Origin: UBA5239 sp040391785 | GTDB lineage: Bacteria > Verrucomicrobiota > Lentisphaeria > Victivallales > Victivallaceae | DNA: 64,000 bases | Assembly: GCA_040391785.1 (NCBI GenBank) | Contig: JBEBXH010000008.1 | Coordinates: 54,591 to 118,590, forward strand | Direction: 5' to 3' | Part shown: in pieces, positions 1-8,398 of the stretch | How positions within the stretch are numbered: position 1 is the stretch's first letter | How the letters are laid out: every line of letters begins with the position of its first letter | Made by a program: the position numbers and the translations under genes | Notes under the pieces: generated by a model | Seen by the model: only the letters and a program-made list of their open reading frames with translations | The model's database searches: none | What the model was told of the DNA's origin: nothing

Positions 1-2970
1 CAAAGCCCTCTGGATGGCTTCCTGGGTTTTGGCATCCTTTGCCAGTTCCTCGAAGGTTTTGCCATCCCTGGAACGCGCCGCCGGGTCTACGCCGGCGCCC
101 AAAAGACATTCAAATATCTCCTGCGGTGCACGGCTTGACGCGGCAACCATCAGCGCGGTCTGATCGTTGTAGCGGGTACGGGCATTAACATCGGCGCCGG
201 CTTTAATCAGCAATTGCATGGCTTCCAGATTGGATCTGTAGATGGTGGATATGAGCGGGGTGACACCGTTTTTGTCCGCGATGTTGACATCGGCGCCGGC
301 GGCAATCATCGCTTTCAGAGCATTTGAATCATAGGCATTATAACTTCCGTCGTAGCAGAGCCGGATCGGCGTAATATCAAAATTGTTTTTAGGATTGAGG
401 TTGACATCGGTTTTCAGGATTGCCTGGAGAAAAGGAAGCCGTTCTTTGGCGTTATTGCAGAGCAGATGAAGAATGCTGTTGCCGCCGTTATGAACCTCGT
501 TTCTGGACGGGGCATCCGGGTTGGCCTTGTTATCGAGCAACAACTGGAACATTTTCAGATCCTTGCTGAATACCGCGATTTCCAGCGGATGCTGTCCATT
601 CGGGGGGATATAGTTCGGATCGGCTCCGTGATCCAGCAGCAGCTTGGCCAACTGAAGGAAACCGCCGCGGCAGGCAACGCTCAACGCCGTTTGGCCGTCC
701 GTGAACAGTGCGTCGGGGGACGCTCCGTCTTTCAATGCCGCTTCGACCAATTTCAGCGTGGCGGGGGCATTGCCCCTTCCGGACATGACTGCTCTGGCGA
801 AATTCCCCTGAGATTCATATTGCGCGGCTTTTCGCCCCTCATCGTTTTTCCATTCGGTATCGCTGCCGGCGGCGACCAGTAAATTCACAATATCATTTCT
901 ACCATTTTTGGTCGCGTAAAAAAGAGGCGTTTCGCTGTGCCTGTCCAGTGCGTGAATATCCGCATTGCTCAGCAGCAGCATAAGAACAACATCCGAAGAG
1001 GCTTTGGCCGCGGCCAGATGAAGCGGCGTCCTGTTTTCCCTGTCGGCAATCTGAATGTTGCATCCCTGCAGCAGAAGCTGGCGGATTACTTCCGGGCGCT
1101 GCGCCGTAGTCGGTTTGTTGAGTTCCGCCAGCAGATAACCATCGACATTTTCCAAGCCGGTATTCAGTGCCAGGGCCATGAGTTCGCCGCGCCGGTTGGG
1201 CTGACTCAAATCCGCCCCCAGCTTAAAAAGCTCCGCGTAAAATTGCTCCGCGGCTTGCAGCCTGCCGCTGCCTACCAGCTTGATAAAGGGACCGCTATAT
1301 TCAGCGTAAGTGGAATCGATCACATTGATATCGGGATCGATTTTTCCGGTCTGCAGCATGGTGAGCAGTTCATTCGCCACCTCGATATCTTTGTGATTGT
1401 AGCCCCAGTCGGTTCTCTCACGTGTGTGAGCGGCGACCCTTTCGCGGAAACGTTCCATCAGATCTTTGTCATAGCGGGCGGCGGCCCGGGTTTCCTGGCG
1501 TTGCCGGCGAATATTCTGCTGGTTTGTCAGGGCTTTCTGCTGTTGCACCCGGTAATCGAGCTGCCGTTTGAGCCAGGACTGCTGGGATGTCCGCTCGGTT
1601 TCCGGCAGGTTGCTTTTGCTCAATTCATCCATTTTCTTTTTAATTTCGTTTTGGTACTCAAGGTTCAGGGCAACTCTTTCGTCCAAGGAAAGGCCATTCC
1701 GGGAAGTCGCGGTGGAAATGGACGATATATTGTTCGACAGCCGTGAAAAATCGGTCTTTCCCGTGGTCGGACCGGCTGCCGGCTGCTGCCGCGGTTGCTG
1801 AACGGGCTGTTGAACCGGCTGGCGCGGCGTTGGCGCAGGTGTGGGCGTCGGTGTCGGCGCGGAGACCGGGGCGGGTTGCGCCGCCTGAACCGGCTGCTGA
1901 ATGGGCTGTTGAACCGGTTGTTGCGGCGTGGGTGCGGGCGGCGGCGTCGGTGTCGGCGCCGGAATGGGGACCGGGGCGGACGGCTGAATCTTTGCCGGTG
2001 TGGTAGTTTCCGGCTCGTACTCCCAGTCGTCCTCGGTTATGAAAAGAAAAAACAGCCCGGCGGCGAACATCAAAATCGAGCCGAGGGTCAGCATAAGCAA
2101 TCCCGGATGCTTCACGATCACGGTCCGGCTGAAATGGTGGAACCTGCGATGAAGGTGCTGCTTCCGGTTGCTGATACAGCGTTCGAAGTCCTGCCGGAAT
2201 TCCCGGGCGGACTGGTAACGTAGCGAGGGTTGATCGGAACACGCCCGCATGAGGAAGGAATTCAGCTTGCGATACACACCGTCCGACTCCAGCAGCTCCG
2301 GCGGGAAATACGGAAAATTGTCCACATTGTTGCCGGTCAGCGCGCAATAAAGCACCTTGGCGGTGGCAAAAAGGTCATGCTGGACTCCGTCATATTCCCC
2401 GACCAGGGCTTCGCGCGGGATGAAACCTGGGGTACCGACCAGGCTGCAGCTCCGGTCCAGCGCCGTCACCAGTCCGATATCGCCGATCTTCGGAAAACTG
2501 TTGACGATCAGGATATTGCCCGGTTTGATGTCGCGGTGGGTCAGCCCGGCCTGATGCAGGGTTTCCAGCCCGTCCAGGAGGCCGAGGATCAGGATATTCA
2601 GGTCCTCTAAGTCCATCGCGCCGCGTTTCAACCGGTTCGAAAGGGTGTCCGCCACGTACGCACCCCGGCCGCCATGGAAATCGTCCGCCGCTTCCATGGT
2701 GTAACAGAAATAATCGCCGGCGTCGAAGATATGGTAGATATTGAGCAGATTGGCGTGCCCCTGGATTTTCTGGCAATACGCTTTCAACCCCTGAAATTCC
2801 CGCTCCCAGGATTCGCCCAGCAGCGTTTTCGACACAATCTTCAACGCGATCAGCCGGTCGACCGAATCCCGGCACAGCCACACCTCCCCATACGCTCCGC
2901 GTCCGCACCGCACGACCGGCGAGATACCGCGAACATCGTTCAGTACACCGAGAATCCCCTGTGACTGCAT
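1..2970 (-). CDS. Membrane Ser/Thr protein kinase with C-terminal ankyrin repeats (partial, 3' end outside window)
   Basis: Reads open for 990 codons from the ATG at 2970 to the window edge, so the C-terminus is missing. The kinase domain is at about residues 12-270: glycine loop GRGAYGEVW, lysine in ALKIVSK near residue 42, and HRDIKPGN near 143. The DFG motif reads DIG, as in the island paralogue at 25579. One membrane helix follows at about 291-313, then a Pro/Gln/Thr-rich linker (about 325-408), a charged helical stretch, and ankyrin-like repeats from about 560 onward (HLAAAKASSDVVLMLL, TPLFYATKNGRNDIVNLL and others). The kinase should face the cytoplasm and the ankyrins the periplasm if the single helix spans once. 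It is the last gene of a sigma/anti-sigma-like/kinase operon, which suggests control of the sigma factor by phosphorylation; that is inference. The high GC makes long out-of-frame open frames here, which are shadows. Confidence 0.85.
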   Translation of the reverse strand, partial: MQSQGILGVLNDVRGISPVVRCGRGAYGEVWLCRDSVDRLIALKIVSKTLLGESWEREFQGLKAYCQKIQGHANLLNIYHIFDAGDYFCYTMEAADDFHGGRGAYVADTLSNRLKRGAMDLEDLNILILGLLDGLETLHQAGLTHRDIKPGNILIVNSFPKIGDIGLVTALDRSCSLVGTPGFIPREALVGEYDGVQHDLFATAKVLYCALTGNNVDNFPYFPPELLESDGVYRKLNSFLMRACSDQPSLRYQSAREFRQDFERCISNRKQHLHRRFHHFSRTVIVKHPGLLMLTLGSILMFAAGLFFLFITEDDWEYEPETTTPAKIQPSAPVPIPAPTPTPPPAPTPQQPVQQPIQQPVQAAQPAPVSAPTPTPTPAPTPRQPVQQPVQQPRQQPAAGPTTGKTDFSRLSNNISSISTATSRNGLSLDERVALNLEYQNEIKKKMDELSKSNLPETERTSQQSWLKRQLDYRVQQQKALTNQQNIRRQRQETRAAARYDKDLMERFRERVAAHTRERTDWGYNHKDIEVANELLTMLQTGKIDPDINVIDSTYAEYSGPFIKLVGSGRLQAAEQFYAELFKLGADLSQPNRRGELMALALNTGLENVDGYLLAELNKPTTAQRPEVIRQLLLQGCNIQIADRENRTPLHLAAAKASSDVVLMLLLSNADIHALDRHSETPLFYATKNGRNDIVNLLVAAGSDTEWKNDEGRKAAQYESQGNFARAVMSGRGNAPATLKLVEAALKDGASPDALFTDGQTALSVACRGGFLQLAKLLLDHGADPNYIPPNGQHPLEIAVFSKDLKMFQLLLDNKANPDAPSRNEVHNGGNSILHLLCNNAKERLPFLQAILKTDVNLNPKNNFDITPIRLCYDGSYNAYDSNALKAMIAAGADVNIADKNGVTPLISTIYRSNLEAMQLLIKAGADVNARTRYNDQTALMVAASSRAPQEIFECLLGAGVDPAARSRDGKTFEELAKDAKTQEAIQRAL

Positions 2971-2998
2971 TTATCTGTTTGCTCCACTTGACACGACG

Positions 2999-3235
2999 TT
3001 ACCCCCGCTTCCAGTTCATCTTCGCCTTCTCCATCTCCTGCCTGACTTCCTCAAACGTCCTGGCACTTTCCCTGATTTCTTCCGCCAGACGCTGGTCTTC
3101 CTTGACCTCGTCCAATATAATACGGCACGAAGAGCATACCGTCAAATGCCGTTTGCAGAAAAAACGGGGAAGAAATGACATTTCACCGTTCAGATAACGC
3201 TCCAGCTCCAATTCAGAATAATGTTTCATAAGCAA
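2999..3235 (-). CDS. Small zinc anti-sigma-like protein (ZAS motif)
   Basis: A 78-residue soluble protein with HLTVCSSC, that is H-x3-C-x2-C, the core of the zinc anti-sigma (ZAS) fold, in the middle of a charged helical sequence. It overlaps the end of the sigma gene upstream by 10 nt and lies 28 nt before the kinase gene, so the three are almost certainly co-transcribed. The position and motif suggest that it binds the sigma factor encoded just upstream. It has no membrane segment, unlike many anti-sigma factors; the neighbouring kinase supplies one. The start could also be the ATG two codons later (MKHYSE). Anti-sigma function is inferred from motif and place only. Confidence 0.6.
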   Translation of the reverse strand: MLMKHYSELELERYLNGEMSFLPRFFCKRHLTVCSSCRIILDEVKEDQRLAEEIRESARTFEEVRQEMEKAKMNWKRG

Positions 3236-3807
3236 TCCTTGGCATTGAGTTCATATGCAATGCGCTTCAATTCGTTCAAGACGGTCTTCCGATGGTTATA
3301 TACCGTCGCCAATGAAACTTCCAGGAGTTTGGCGACCTTTTCGGGGCGGATGCCCTGAATGATCACCAGCTCGAAAATCTGCATTGAATGCGGCGGCAGC
3401 GTTTGCCTTGCCTCCTCCAGCGCCTGGGTCAAAATAAAAGTCTCCCACTCCACATTCCAAGCCTGCTCCTCTTTCTCATCAAACTCTAATTCCTGCGGCA
3501 GGAATTCAAGCTCGACTTTCTTGTTATCTTTACCCCGTTCCCTCAGGATGCGCCTGGCATGATTGGAAATGACCGTACGGAAATAATCCCGGAACCGCCC
3601 CTTTTCACGGTCATACGTAAATGTTTTCTGGATATTGAAGAAGTTGCACATGACCCCCTGCAGCAGCTCCTCGTGTTCATGGTAATTCAACCCGAAATCC
3701 CGTCCGCGCAGCCACACCAGCGGCCGGTATATCACGTAAAACTCTTCCCAGGCCATCGGGTCCCCGTCTTTTATCCTCTTCAGCAAACTGCCCCTTGTCG
3801 TTTCCAT
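3226..3807 (-). CDS. ECF-like sigma-70 family RNA polymerase sigma factor
   Basis: I start it at the ATG at 3807 (METTRGSLL), giving 193 aa. The frame is open further upstream, but that part is unlike any sigma factor and overlaps the preceding gene. Region 2 is at about residues 10-95 (WEEFYVIYRPLVWLRGRDFG, KGRFRDYFRTVISNHARR) and region 4 at about 130-190 with the HTH around GIRPEKVAKLLEVSLATVYNHRK. It has no region 3, as is typical of ECF factors. It is paralogous to the island-borne sigma factor at 25010 (shared TTRGSLL, GRFRDY and kinase partner). It lies five nucleotides downstream of a region-2-only homologue and overlaps the anti-sigma-like gene. Known planctomycete/lentisphaere ECF factors linked to Ser/Thr kinases fit this arrangement. 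Confidence 0.85.
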   Translation of the reverse strand: METTRGSLLKRIKDGDPMAWEEFYVIYRPLVWLRGRDFGLNYHEHEELLQGVMCNFFNIQKTFTYDREKGRFRDYFRTVISNHARRILRERGKDNKKVELEFLPQELEFDEKEEQAWNVEWETFILTQALEEARQTLPPHSMQIFELVIIQGIRPEKVAKLLEVSLATVYNHRKTVLNELKRIAYELNAKDCL

Positions 3808-3812
3808 AATTT

Positions 3813-4154
3813 TCAGGACCCCTTGTTTTCGGTTTCGTCTGTTTCTTCCGACAGTGTCCGGAGTTCGATCCATGCCTTGCCGAGCTGGGAGCGCTGATCC
3901 AGAATCATTTTCGCATTCCGGTAAACCAGCTGGCGAAAACAATCCCGGAACCGCCCGTGAGCACCATTGTGAACAAATATGCCCTCCGTGCTGAAGAAGC
4001 CGCTTACCACCTTCGTCAGCAATTTCTGCTGTTCCTGCTGGTCCAGCCCGAGATCGCGGCCGCACAGCCAGATCAGCGACCGGCAGGAGGCGCAGAATTC
4101 TTCGCGGGATATCGCATCGCCATTTTCAATCTTTCTAAGTATACTGTGTGCCAT
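3813..4154 (-). CDS. Truncated sigma factor homologue (region 2 only)
   Basis: 113 aa. It aligns along its length with residues 1-100 of the next gene: ILRKIENGDAISREEF against LLKRIKDGDPMAWEEF, SLIWLCGRDLGL against PLVWLRGRDFGL, and GRFRDCFRQLVYRNAKMIL against GRFRDYFRTVISNHARRIL. It ends without region 4, so it has no -35-binding HTH. It has a good ribosome site (GAAGGAC before the ATG at 4154) and its stop lies 5 nt before the next start, so it looks translated and coupled rather than decayed. It could be a dominant competitor for core RNA polymerase, a partner subunit, or the relic of a tandem duplication. The sequence cannot choose between these. Confidence 0.65.
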   Translation of the reverse strand: MAHSILRKIENGDAISREEFCASCRSLIWLCGRDLGLDQQEQQKLLTKVVSGFFSTEGIFVHNGAHGRFRDCFRQLVYRNAKMILDQRSQLGKAWIELRTLSEETDETENKGS

Positions 4155-4424
4155 GCTGTTGTCCTTCTCTGAAAAAAACAGTCTTTACCAATATAATAGT
4201 CAGCCCCGTCGTTATTTTCTAACAGAATCCATGGAAATGTCGATATAAACCATACTTTTTGTTGCCAAAGTACTATTTTTCGATTTTTTTCGGTAAAAGA
4301 CCGATTCTGTTTAGAAAAAAAAATCCATTCCGAATATTGTTTTTTATAAAAACGCATCGATAGGGGTGCCGGAAATCCCAAAGGGGGGTTTCCCTTAATA
4401 ATCCAAAAAGAAAGGAAGGGATTT
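4155..4424. promoter_or_regulatory. Divergent intergenic region between sigma/kinase operon and lipoprotein operon
   Basis: 270 bp of AT-rich sequence with no convincing gene. It must hold the leftward promoter of the sigma operon (a TATTAT/TATATT box lies around 4183-4190 on the minus strand) and the rightward promoter of the lipoprotein gene. A short hairpin, GGAAA...TTTCC around a C3/G6 core, sits at about 4371-4393 in the leader of the rightward operon. No -35/-10 pair is strong enough to assign. Confidence 0.4.
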
Positions 4425-4850
4425 ATGGTGAGGAAAGTTGGTCTGGCGGTCATGGCCCTGGTATTGGTCCTGTTGGTTGGAACGGGGTGCGGAGTGAATC
4501 AGAAATCACCGGAAGCCACGGCCAAGGCATTCGCCCAGGCGGTAAAGAAAAAGAACTTCAAGACCATGGAAAAATTGCTGATAATATCGCCGATGGTAGC
4601 TCTGTTCGCTGGTACCGGGGATACGCTGATGTCGAAAATCTGCGCCGAGATGGAAGCGGACCTGAAAAAAGGTTCCATTAAGTCCGGCACGGCGAAAATC
4701 CGCGAAGTCGAACGATACGAAGGCGCGGAACTTGTAAAAACGAAAGTAGCGGAAGTTCCGCTTCTTATCGGCGGCAAACCCAGCATGAAGGCAGAGCTGG
4801 AATTTGTTCGAGGCAAATGGTTTGTCGTAAACATGACAGAGGCAAATTGA
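4425..4850 (+). CDS. Small lipoprotein, DUF4878-like fold
   Basis: 141 aa with a lipoprotein signal peptide; the lipobox ends at Cys22 in LVGTGCG. The mature part (PEATAKAFAQAVKKKNFKTMEKLL ... KAELEFVRGKWFVVNMTEA) has the cystatin/NTF2-like layout of DUF4878 proteins: a helix with a conserved small-residue pattern, then strands ending in a K-W-x-V turn. The start ATG follows GGAAGGG at good spacing. The neighbour at 5649 is of the same type. It lies 4 nt before the zinc-ribbon protein gene, so the two are co-transcribed. Function unknown; envelope-attached. Confidence 0.75.
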   Translation: MVRKVGLAVMALVLVLLVGTGCGVNQKSPEATAKAFAQAVKKKNFKTMEKLLIISPMVALFAGTGDTLMSKICAEMEADLKKGSIKSGTAKIREVERYEGAELVKTKVAEVPLLIGGKPSMKAELEFVRGKWFVVNMTEAN

Positions 4851-4854
4851 ACTT

Positions 4855-5610
4855 ATGAAAATACAATGCCCATCATGTGAAAGCAGTTTCATTGCTGAGG
4901 TTCATAATGACAATGAAATGTTCTGTTGCGCGGATTGCCGGCAATCGTTCATCGTTCACGGGGAGAAATCCTTTCTCGCCGCCAAGGTGACTGGCTCCTC
5001 GCCGAGCGGGCTGAAAATCACCTGCCCGGGATGCACGCAGCATTACGACATCGACCCCGCGTATTGCAGTCAACCGCTGAACTGTCAGGTATGCGGCAAG
5101 GGGTTCATCATTCCGGAAACGCGTTCCGCGCCGTCCGGACCCAAATTCGATTTCAATTCCGCCCCTGTGCCGCGCCCGTCGCAGCACAGTACCCCCGGCG
5201 CGGAAACTCCGCTCCCGAAAGACGGCCGGATCATCCGGGAAATCACCGACGAGATCAAAGGCGCGGTGAAAAGTAAAATCGCCACTGCCATGGATGAAAT
5301 AAACGATAAAAAGAAAGAGGACAAGCCGAAACCGAAACAGACGCCGAGCCGGATCTTTTTCGATTTCATCAGTTTCAGGATCATGATTATCCCGATCATT
5401 TTGAAATGGCTGTGGATGCTCTCCGCGCTCGGCAGCATCATTTACGGGGTTTACATGATCATCGAGGCCATCGGCGATGATTCGTTCATAGGGGTGGTTG
5501 GCGGGATTTTGACGATGGTGTTTGCACCGCTCATCACCCATATGTGCCTGGAAATGATCATGCTATTATTCTCCATCCTGGATATTTTGAGAGAGATCCG
5601 GGATAAATAA
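4855..5610 (+). CDS. Zinc-ribbon membrane protein (MJ0042-type fingers, DUF4282-like C-terminus)
   Basis: 251 aa. Two N-terminal zinc ribbons are seen: CPSCESSF...CCADCRQSF (residues 4-33) and CPGCTQHY...CQVCGKGF (about 58-82). A Pro/Lys-rich linker follows, then a C-terminal domain with two hydrophobic segments (about 168-195 and 205-235) that resembles DUF4282. Such proteins are frequent in Planctomycetes, Lentisphaerae and deltaproteobacteria. The start is placed 4 nt after the preceding stop. Likely an inner-membrane protein with its fingers in the cytoplasm; its role is unknown. Confidence 0.75.
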   Translation: MKIQCPSCESSFIAEVHNDNEMFCCADCRQSFIVHGEKSFLAAKVTGSSPSGLKITCPGCTQHYDIDPAYCSQPLNCQVCGKGFIIPETRSAPSGPKFDFNSAPVPRPSQHSTPGAETPLPKDGRIIREITDEIKGAVKSKIATAMDEINDKKKEDKPKPKQTPSRIFFDFISFRIMIIPIILKWLWMLSALGSIIYGVYMIIEAIGDDSFIGVVGGILTMVFAPLITHMCLEMIMLLFSILDILREIRDK

Positions 5611-5648
5611 ATCCACAATTCATCAAATAAAACAAAGGAAAAACGATT

Positions 5649-6032
5649 ATGAAAAATGTGATGATGTTGGCTTGCCTGATGCTTACGATTCTGGTTGGAA
5701 TTATTACTGCCGGTTGCGGAGGCCCCTCGCCGTCAAAGGTGGCTGAGAAATTCATGAAGGCGGTTGCCGCCGGGGATTTTGAAACCATCAAAGAATGTGC
5801 AGATCCGGCGCAGCTGCAATTAATCGGTCTGGCTCTTGCACTCATGGACGAGGAAACGCGCCAGAAATTTGCCAATTACAAAATCGAACGGCAGAAGATA
5901 TCCGGCGACTCCGCTACAGTCAGTATGAAATCGAAAGACGGCGAGGACAACATTGAAGTCAAATTGATCAAATCCGATAAGAAATGGCTGGTTTCCAAGG
6001 TCGATGAAGTAGACACCGACACAGCAGACTAA
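5649..6032 (+). CDS. Small lipoprotein, DUF4878-like
   Basis: 127 aa. The signal peptide ends in a lipobox (IITAGCGG, Cys22). The mature domain begins PSPSKVAEKFMKAVAAGDFETIKEC and ends EVKLIKSDKKWLVSKVDEV, matching the DUF4878 pattern and the paralogue at 4425. An AAAGGAAAAACG ribosome site precedes the ATG. It belongs to the same rightward run as its neighbours. It probably sits on the inner or outer membrane facing the periplasm. No catalytic motif is visible. Confidence 0.75.
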   Translation: MKNVMMLACLMLTILVGIITAGCGGPSPSKVAEKFMKAVAAGDFETIKECADPAQLQLIGLALALMDEETRQKFANYKIERQKISGDSATVSMKSKDGEDNIEVKLIKSDKKWLVSKVDEVDTDTAD

Positions 6033-6087
6033 TCAAATTCGATTCAGTAAATAATGGCTTGATTCCAGGAATGCCGGGGGGAATATC

Positions 6088-8382
6088 GTGAAGACCGTTG
6101 CCGCTTTGATTGTCCTTTTTGCCGTATCCATTGCTGCCGCCGAAACTTTGGTTACAAAAACCGGTAAAAAATACCGGGATTACGAAGTGGGCGGTATTAA
6201 CGCCAAGGGGGTCAACATCATTTACCGGGACGGCAGTGTGAATATTCCCCTGGATGAGTGGCCGGATGATAAGAAATCCGAAATCGCCGAGCAGTTGGCC
6301 GAGTACCGGAGAAGTCAGAAAGCCGCGGCAAATCCGAAGCCGCCCGCTCCCGCGCCGGTGCTTCCCGGAACGGCCCCGGCACCCATACCGGCCCCGGCGG
6401 TTCGCCAGCCGGCAGTTCCCGCTCCTGCTCCCGCGCCAGTAGTTCGCCGCCCGGGGGTTACTCCGCCGCCGCCAGTGACCCGCAAAGCCGAAGTTACCCC
6501 TGCGCCCGTACCGGCTCCCCCTCCGGCGCAGGCTTCTCAGTTCAGCCGGGAGGAGATCAACAAACGTTACAATTTTTCATCGATCGATCAGCGGCTTTTA
6601 CTCGACAATGCCGATTCTTTCCTTGGCGTCCGGCCGGGCACGCATATTGCCGATGTTCCGAATGTGCTCTTCGACCAAGTTTCCTCCTGGATTGGCGAAG
6701 CTGAATCCACCGGAACACTCTATTTCCCCTGGGTCCCCTCCCCGGAATATGCGTTGCCGGCCCCGCCCGGGAAAGCCTGGGAATACAAACTTCATGTCAT
6801 GGATACCGGGCAGGTCGCCAGTGTGGGTGCCCGGATGTTCAAGCTTGACCCGGATGATTTTATCCCGATCTGCAAAACTGCTCAATTCATTGAAAACAAA
6901 TACGGCCGGAAATTTGTCGACGGTCATGACGGCGAGGTGCGTGAGCATGGCGGTAAAGACAAAAACGGACAAAAAACCGTCACCATGCGATCCGAACCGA
7001 CCCGGTTCGGCAGCGAAGGCCTGTCCGGAATCGCCCGCCAGTGGAACCAATATAAAAATAAGAATTTCGATCTCAGGGCGAAGCTGGGCCAGATAAGGTT
7101 TATATGTTACAAAAATACGGATGGAGTAGTTGCGTTTTTCATCGGCGAATCTTCGCTCAGCTCTCAGTTATTGTTTCAGTCGATGATCAGAACGTACAAA
7201 GTAGTACCTCGTCCGGGTACCACGGGCACCGTGCCCAAACCGAAAGTGGAAGAAGATGATGATGACGACGACGAGAAACCCGCAGCGAAATCCGGCAAGC
7301 ACCTGGGCCCGCTTCCCGACCTGAATATCCTGCCGGTGGACATGCGGAACAAACTCCGCCGCATCATCATCCCGCTGGCCAGTTTTGAAGGCATGTACCT
7401 GCCGGTTACGGTGGAGTATATCAGCGACGAACTGAAAAGACTGGACCCCGAAAAACGCGGGGTACCGATCATGCTTGACAAAAAGGACCGGAAGCGCGGT
7501 GAAGAGATTCAGTTGGATATTGCTTTCTGGGAGAAAACATCCGGGTTGGATATGATCCGGGCCGTTTGCCGGGAAGCGAACGCCAACTGGCGCGTGGAAA
7601 ACGGTACTCTGGTGATTTTCCTGTCGCCGCAGGGTGCGCGTCCCGCTACCGTCCCGGATGCTCCACCGCCCGAAACGGAAACGTCCATCCCCGACGATGC
7701 ACCATCCGTCTGGGAAAGAATCCCCCGGTCAACGCGCCTTGACCCAAATACCCTGCCGCCACATCTGCAGAAGAAACTTCGTACCATCACGGTTTCCATG
7801 TCTCATATTGAAGGCGGTGGCCTGCAGGCCATATTGAAACATATCAGTGATGAGTTGAAGATGAACGACCCCGAGGGGCGTGGTGTTGACATCGTGCTTG
7901 CATCCAAAGATCTGAAACGCGGGGAAGAAATTTCGAAAAGGGGAATGGGCTTCAGGGAAATGTCCGGGTTGGACGCCTTGATGTCCGCATGTCTGGTAGC
8001 GAAGGCCAACTGGTATGTGAAGGGTGAAAAAGTAGTGGTTTTCTTTCCGTCAAAACAGGATCCGGACCCCGCGGTCCTGCCGCCGCAGATAAGGGAAAAG
8101 TTGCGTGGTGTCGAACTTGGCTGGCTGGATTACGATAATATGGAATTGATGGTTGTAATCAATTACATCGTTAGACTGGTGAATCGTCTTGACCCGGCGG
8201 GAGAAGGCGTCCAAATTGAATTTGCCGCGAAGGATGTCTCCAGGGCCACCACGGAAGATGCGCGGGTGGATATGAAGCTCGGCCGGCAGAACGCTCTGGA
8301 CGGGCTGGCTGCCATATGCAATGTGATCGGTGCTAACTGGCGTGTGGAAAATGGAAAAATTATTCTTTTTTACCAAAAATGA
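6088..8382 (+). CDS. Secreted protein: SHD1-like domain, Pro-rich linker and three STN-like repeats
   Basis: 764 aa with a GTG start after a G-rich ribosome site. The signal peptide is at about 1-19 (LIVLFAVSIAAA). An SHD1-like beta domain follows at about 20-75 (LVTKTGKKYRDYEV...), then Ala/Pro-rich sequence at about 80-150, a middle domain of about 230 aa with no family I recognise, and an Asp/Glu tract near 390. Three repeats of about 100 aa start near 405, 548 and 655. Each reads L-P-x2-(M/L)RxKL...ISDELK..DPE.RGV.I.L...D..RG.E....SGLD.....A.ANW.VE.GK..IFF. The second half of each repeat fits the secretin/TonB short N-terminal (STN) domain. Paralogous repeats form the next gene. Probably periplasmic; function unknown. 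Confidence 0.75.
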   Translation: MKTVAALIVLFAVSIAAAETLVTKTGKKYRDYEVGGINAKGVNIIYRDGSVNIPLDEWPDDKKSEIAEQLAEYRRSQKAAANPKPPAPAPVLPGTAPAPIPAPAVRQPAVPAPAPAPVVRRPGVTPPPPVTRKAEVTPAPVPAPPPAQASQFSREEINKRYNFSSIDQRLLLDNADSFLGVRPGTHIADVPNVLFDQVSSWIGEAESTGTLYFPWVPSPEYALPAPPGKAWEYKLHVMDTGQVASVGARMFKLDPDDFIPICKTAQFIENKYGRKFVDGHDGEVREHGGKDKNGQKTVTMRSEPTRFGSEGLSGIARQWNQYKNKNFDLRAKLGQIRFICYKNTDGVVAFFIGESSLSSQLLFQSMIRTYKVVPRPGTTGTVPKPKVEEDDDDDDEKPAAKSGKHLGPLPDLNILPVDMRNKLRRIIIPLASFEGMYLPVTVEYISDELKRLDPEKRGVPIMLDKKDRKRGEEIQLDIAFWEKTSGLDMIRAVCREANANWRVENGTLVIFLSPQGARPATVPDAPPPETETSIPDDAPSVWERIPRSTRLDPNTLPPHLQKKLRTITVSMSHIEGGGLQAILKHISDELKMNDPEGRGVDIVLASKDLKRGEEISKRGMGFREMSGLDALMSACLVAKANWYVKGEKVVVFFPSKQDPDPAVLPPQIREKLRGVELGWLDYDNMELMVVINYIVRLVNRLDPAGEGVQIEFAAKDVSRATTEDARVDMKLGRQNALDGLAAICNVIGANWRVENGKIILFYQK

Positions 8383-8398
8383 AAAATAAGGAAATATC

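Noticed and set aside
937..2908. Several long frames on both strands inside the kinase-ankyrin gene
   Set aside because: The continuous 990-codon frame encodes kinase and ankyrin motifs throughout; the others do not.
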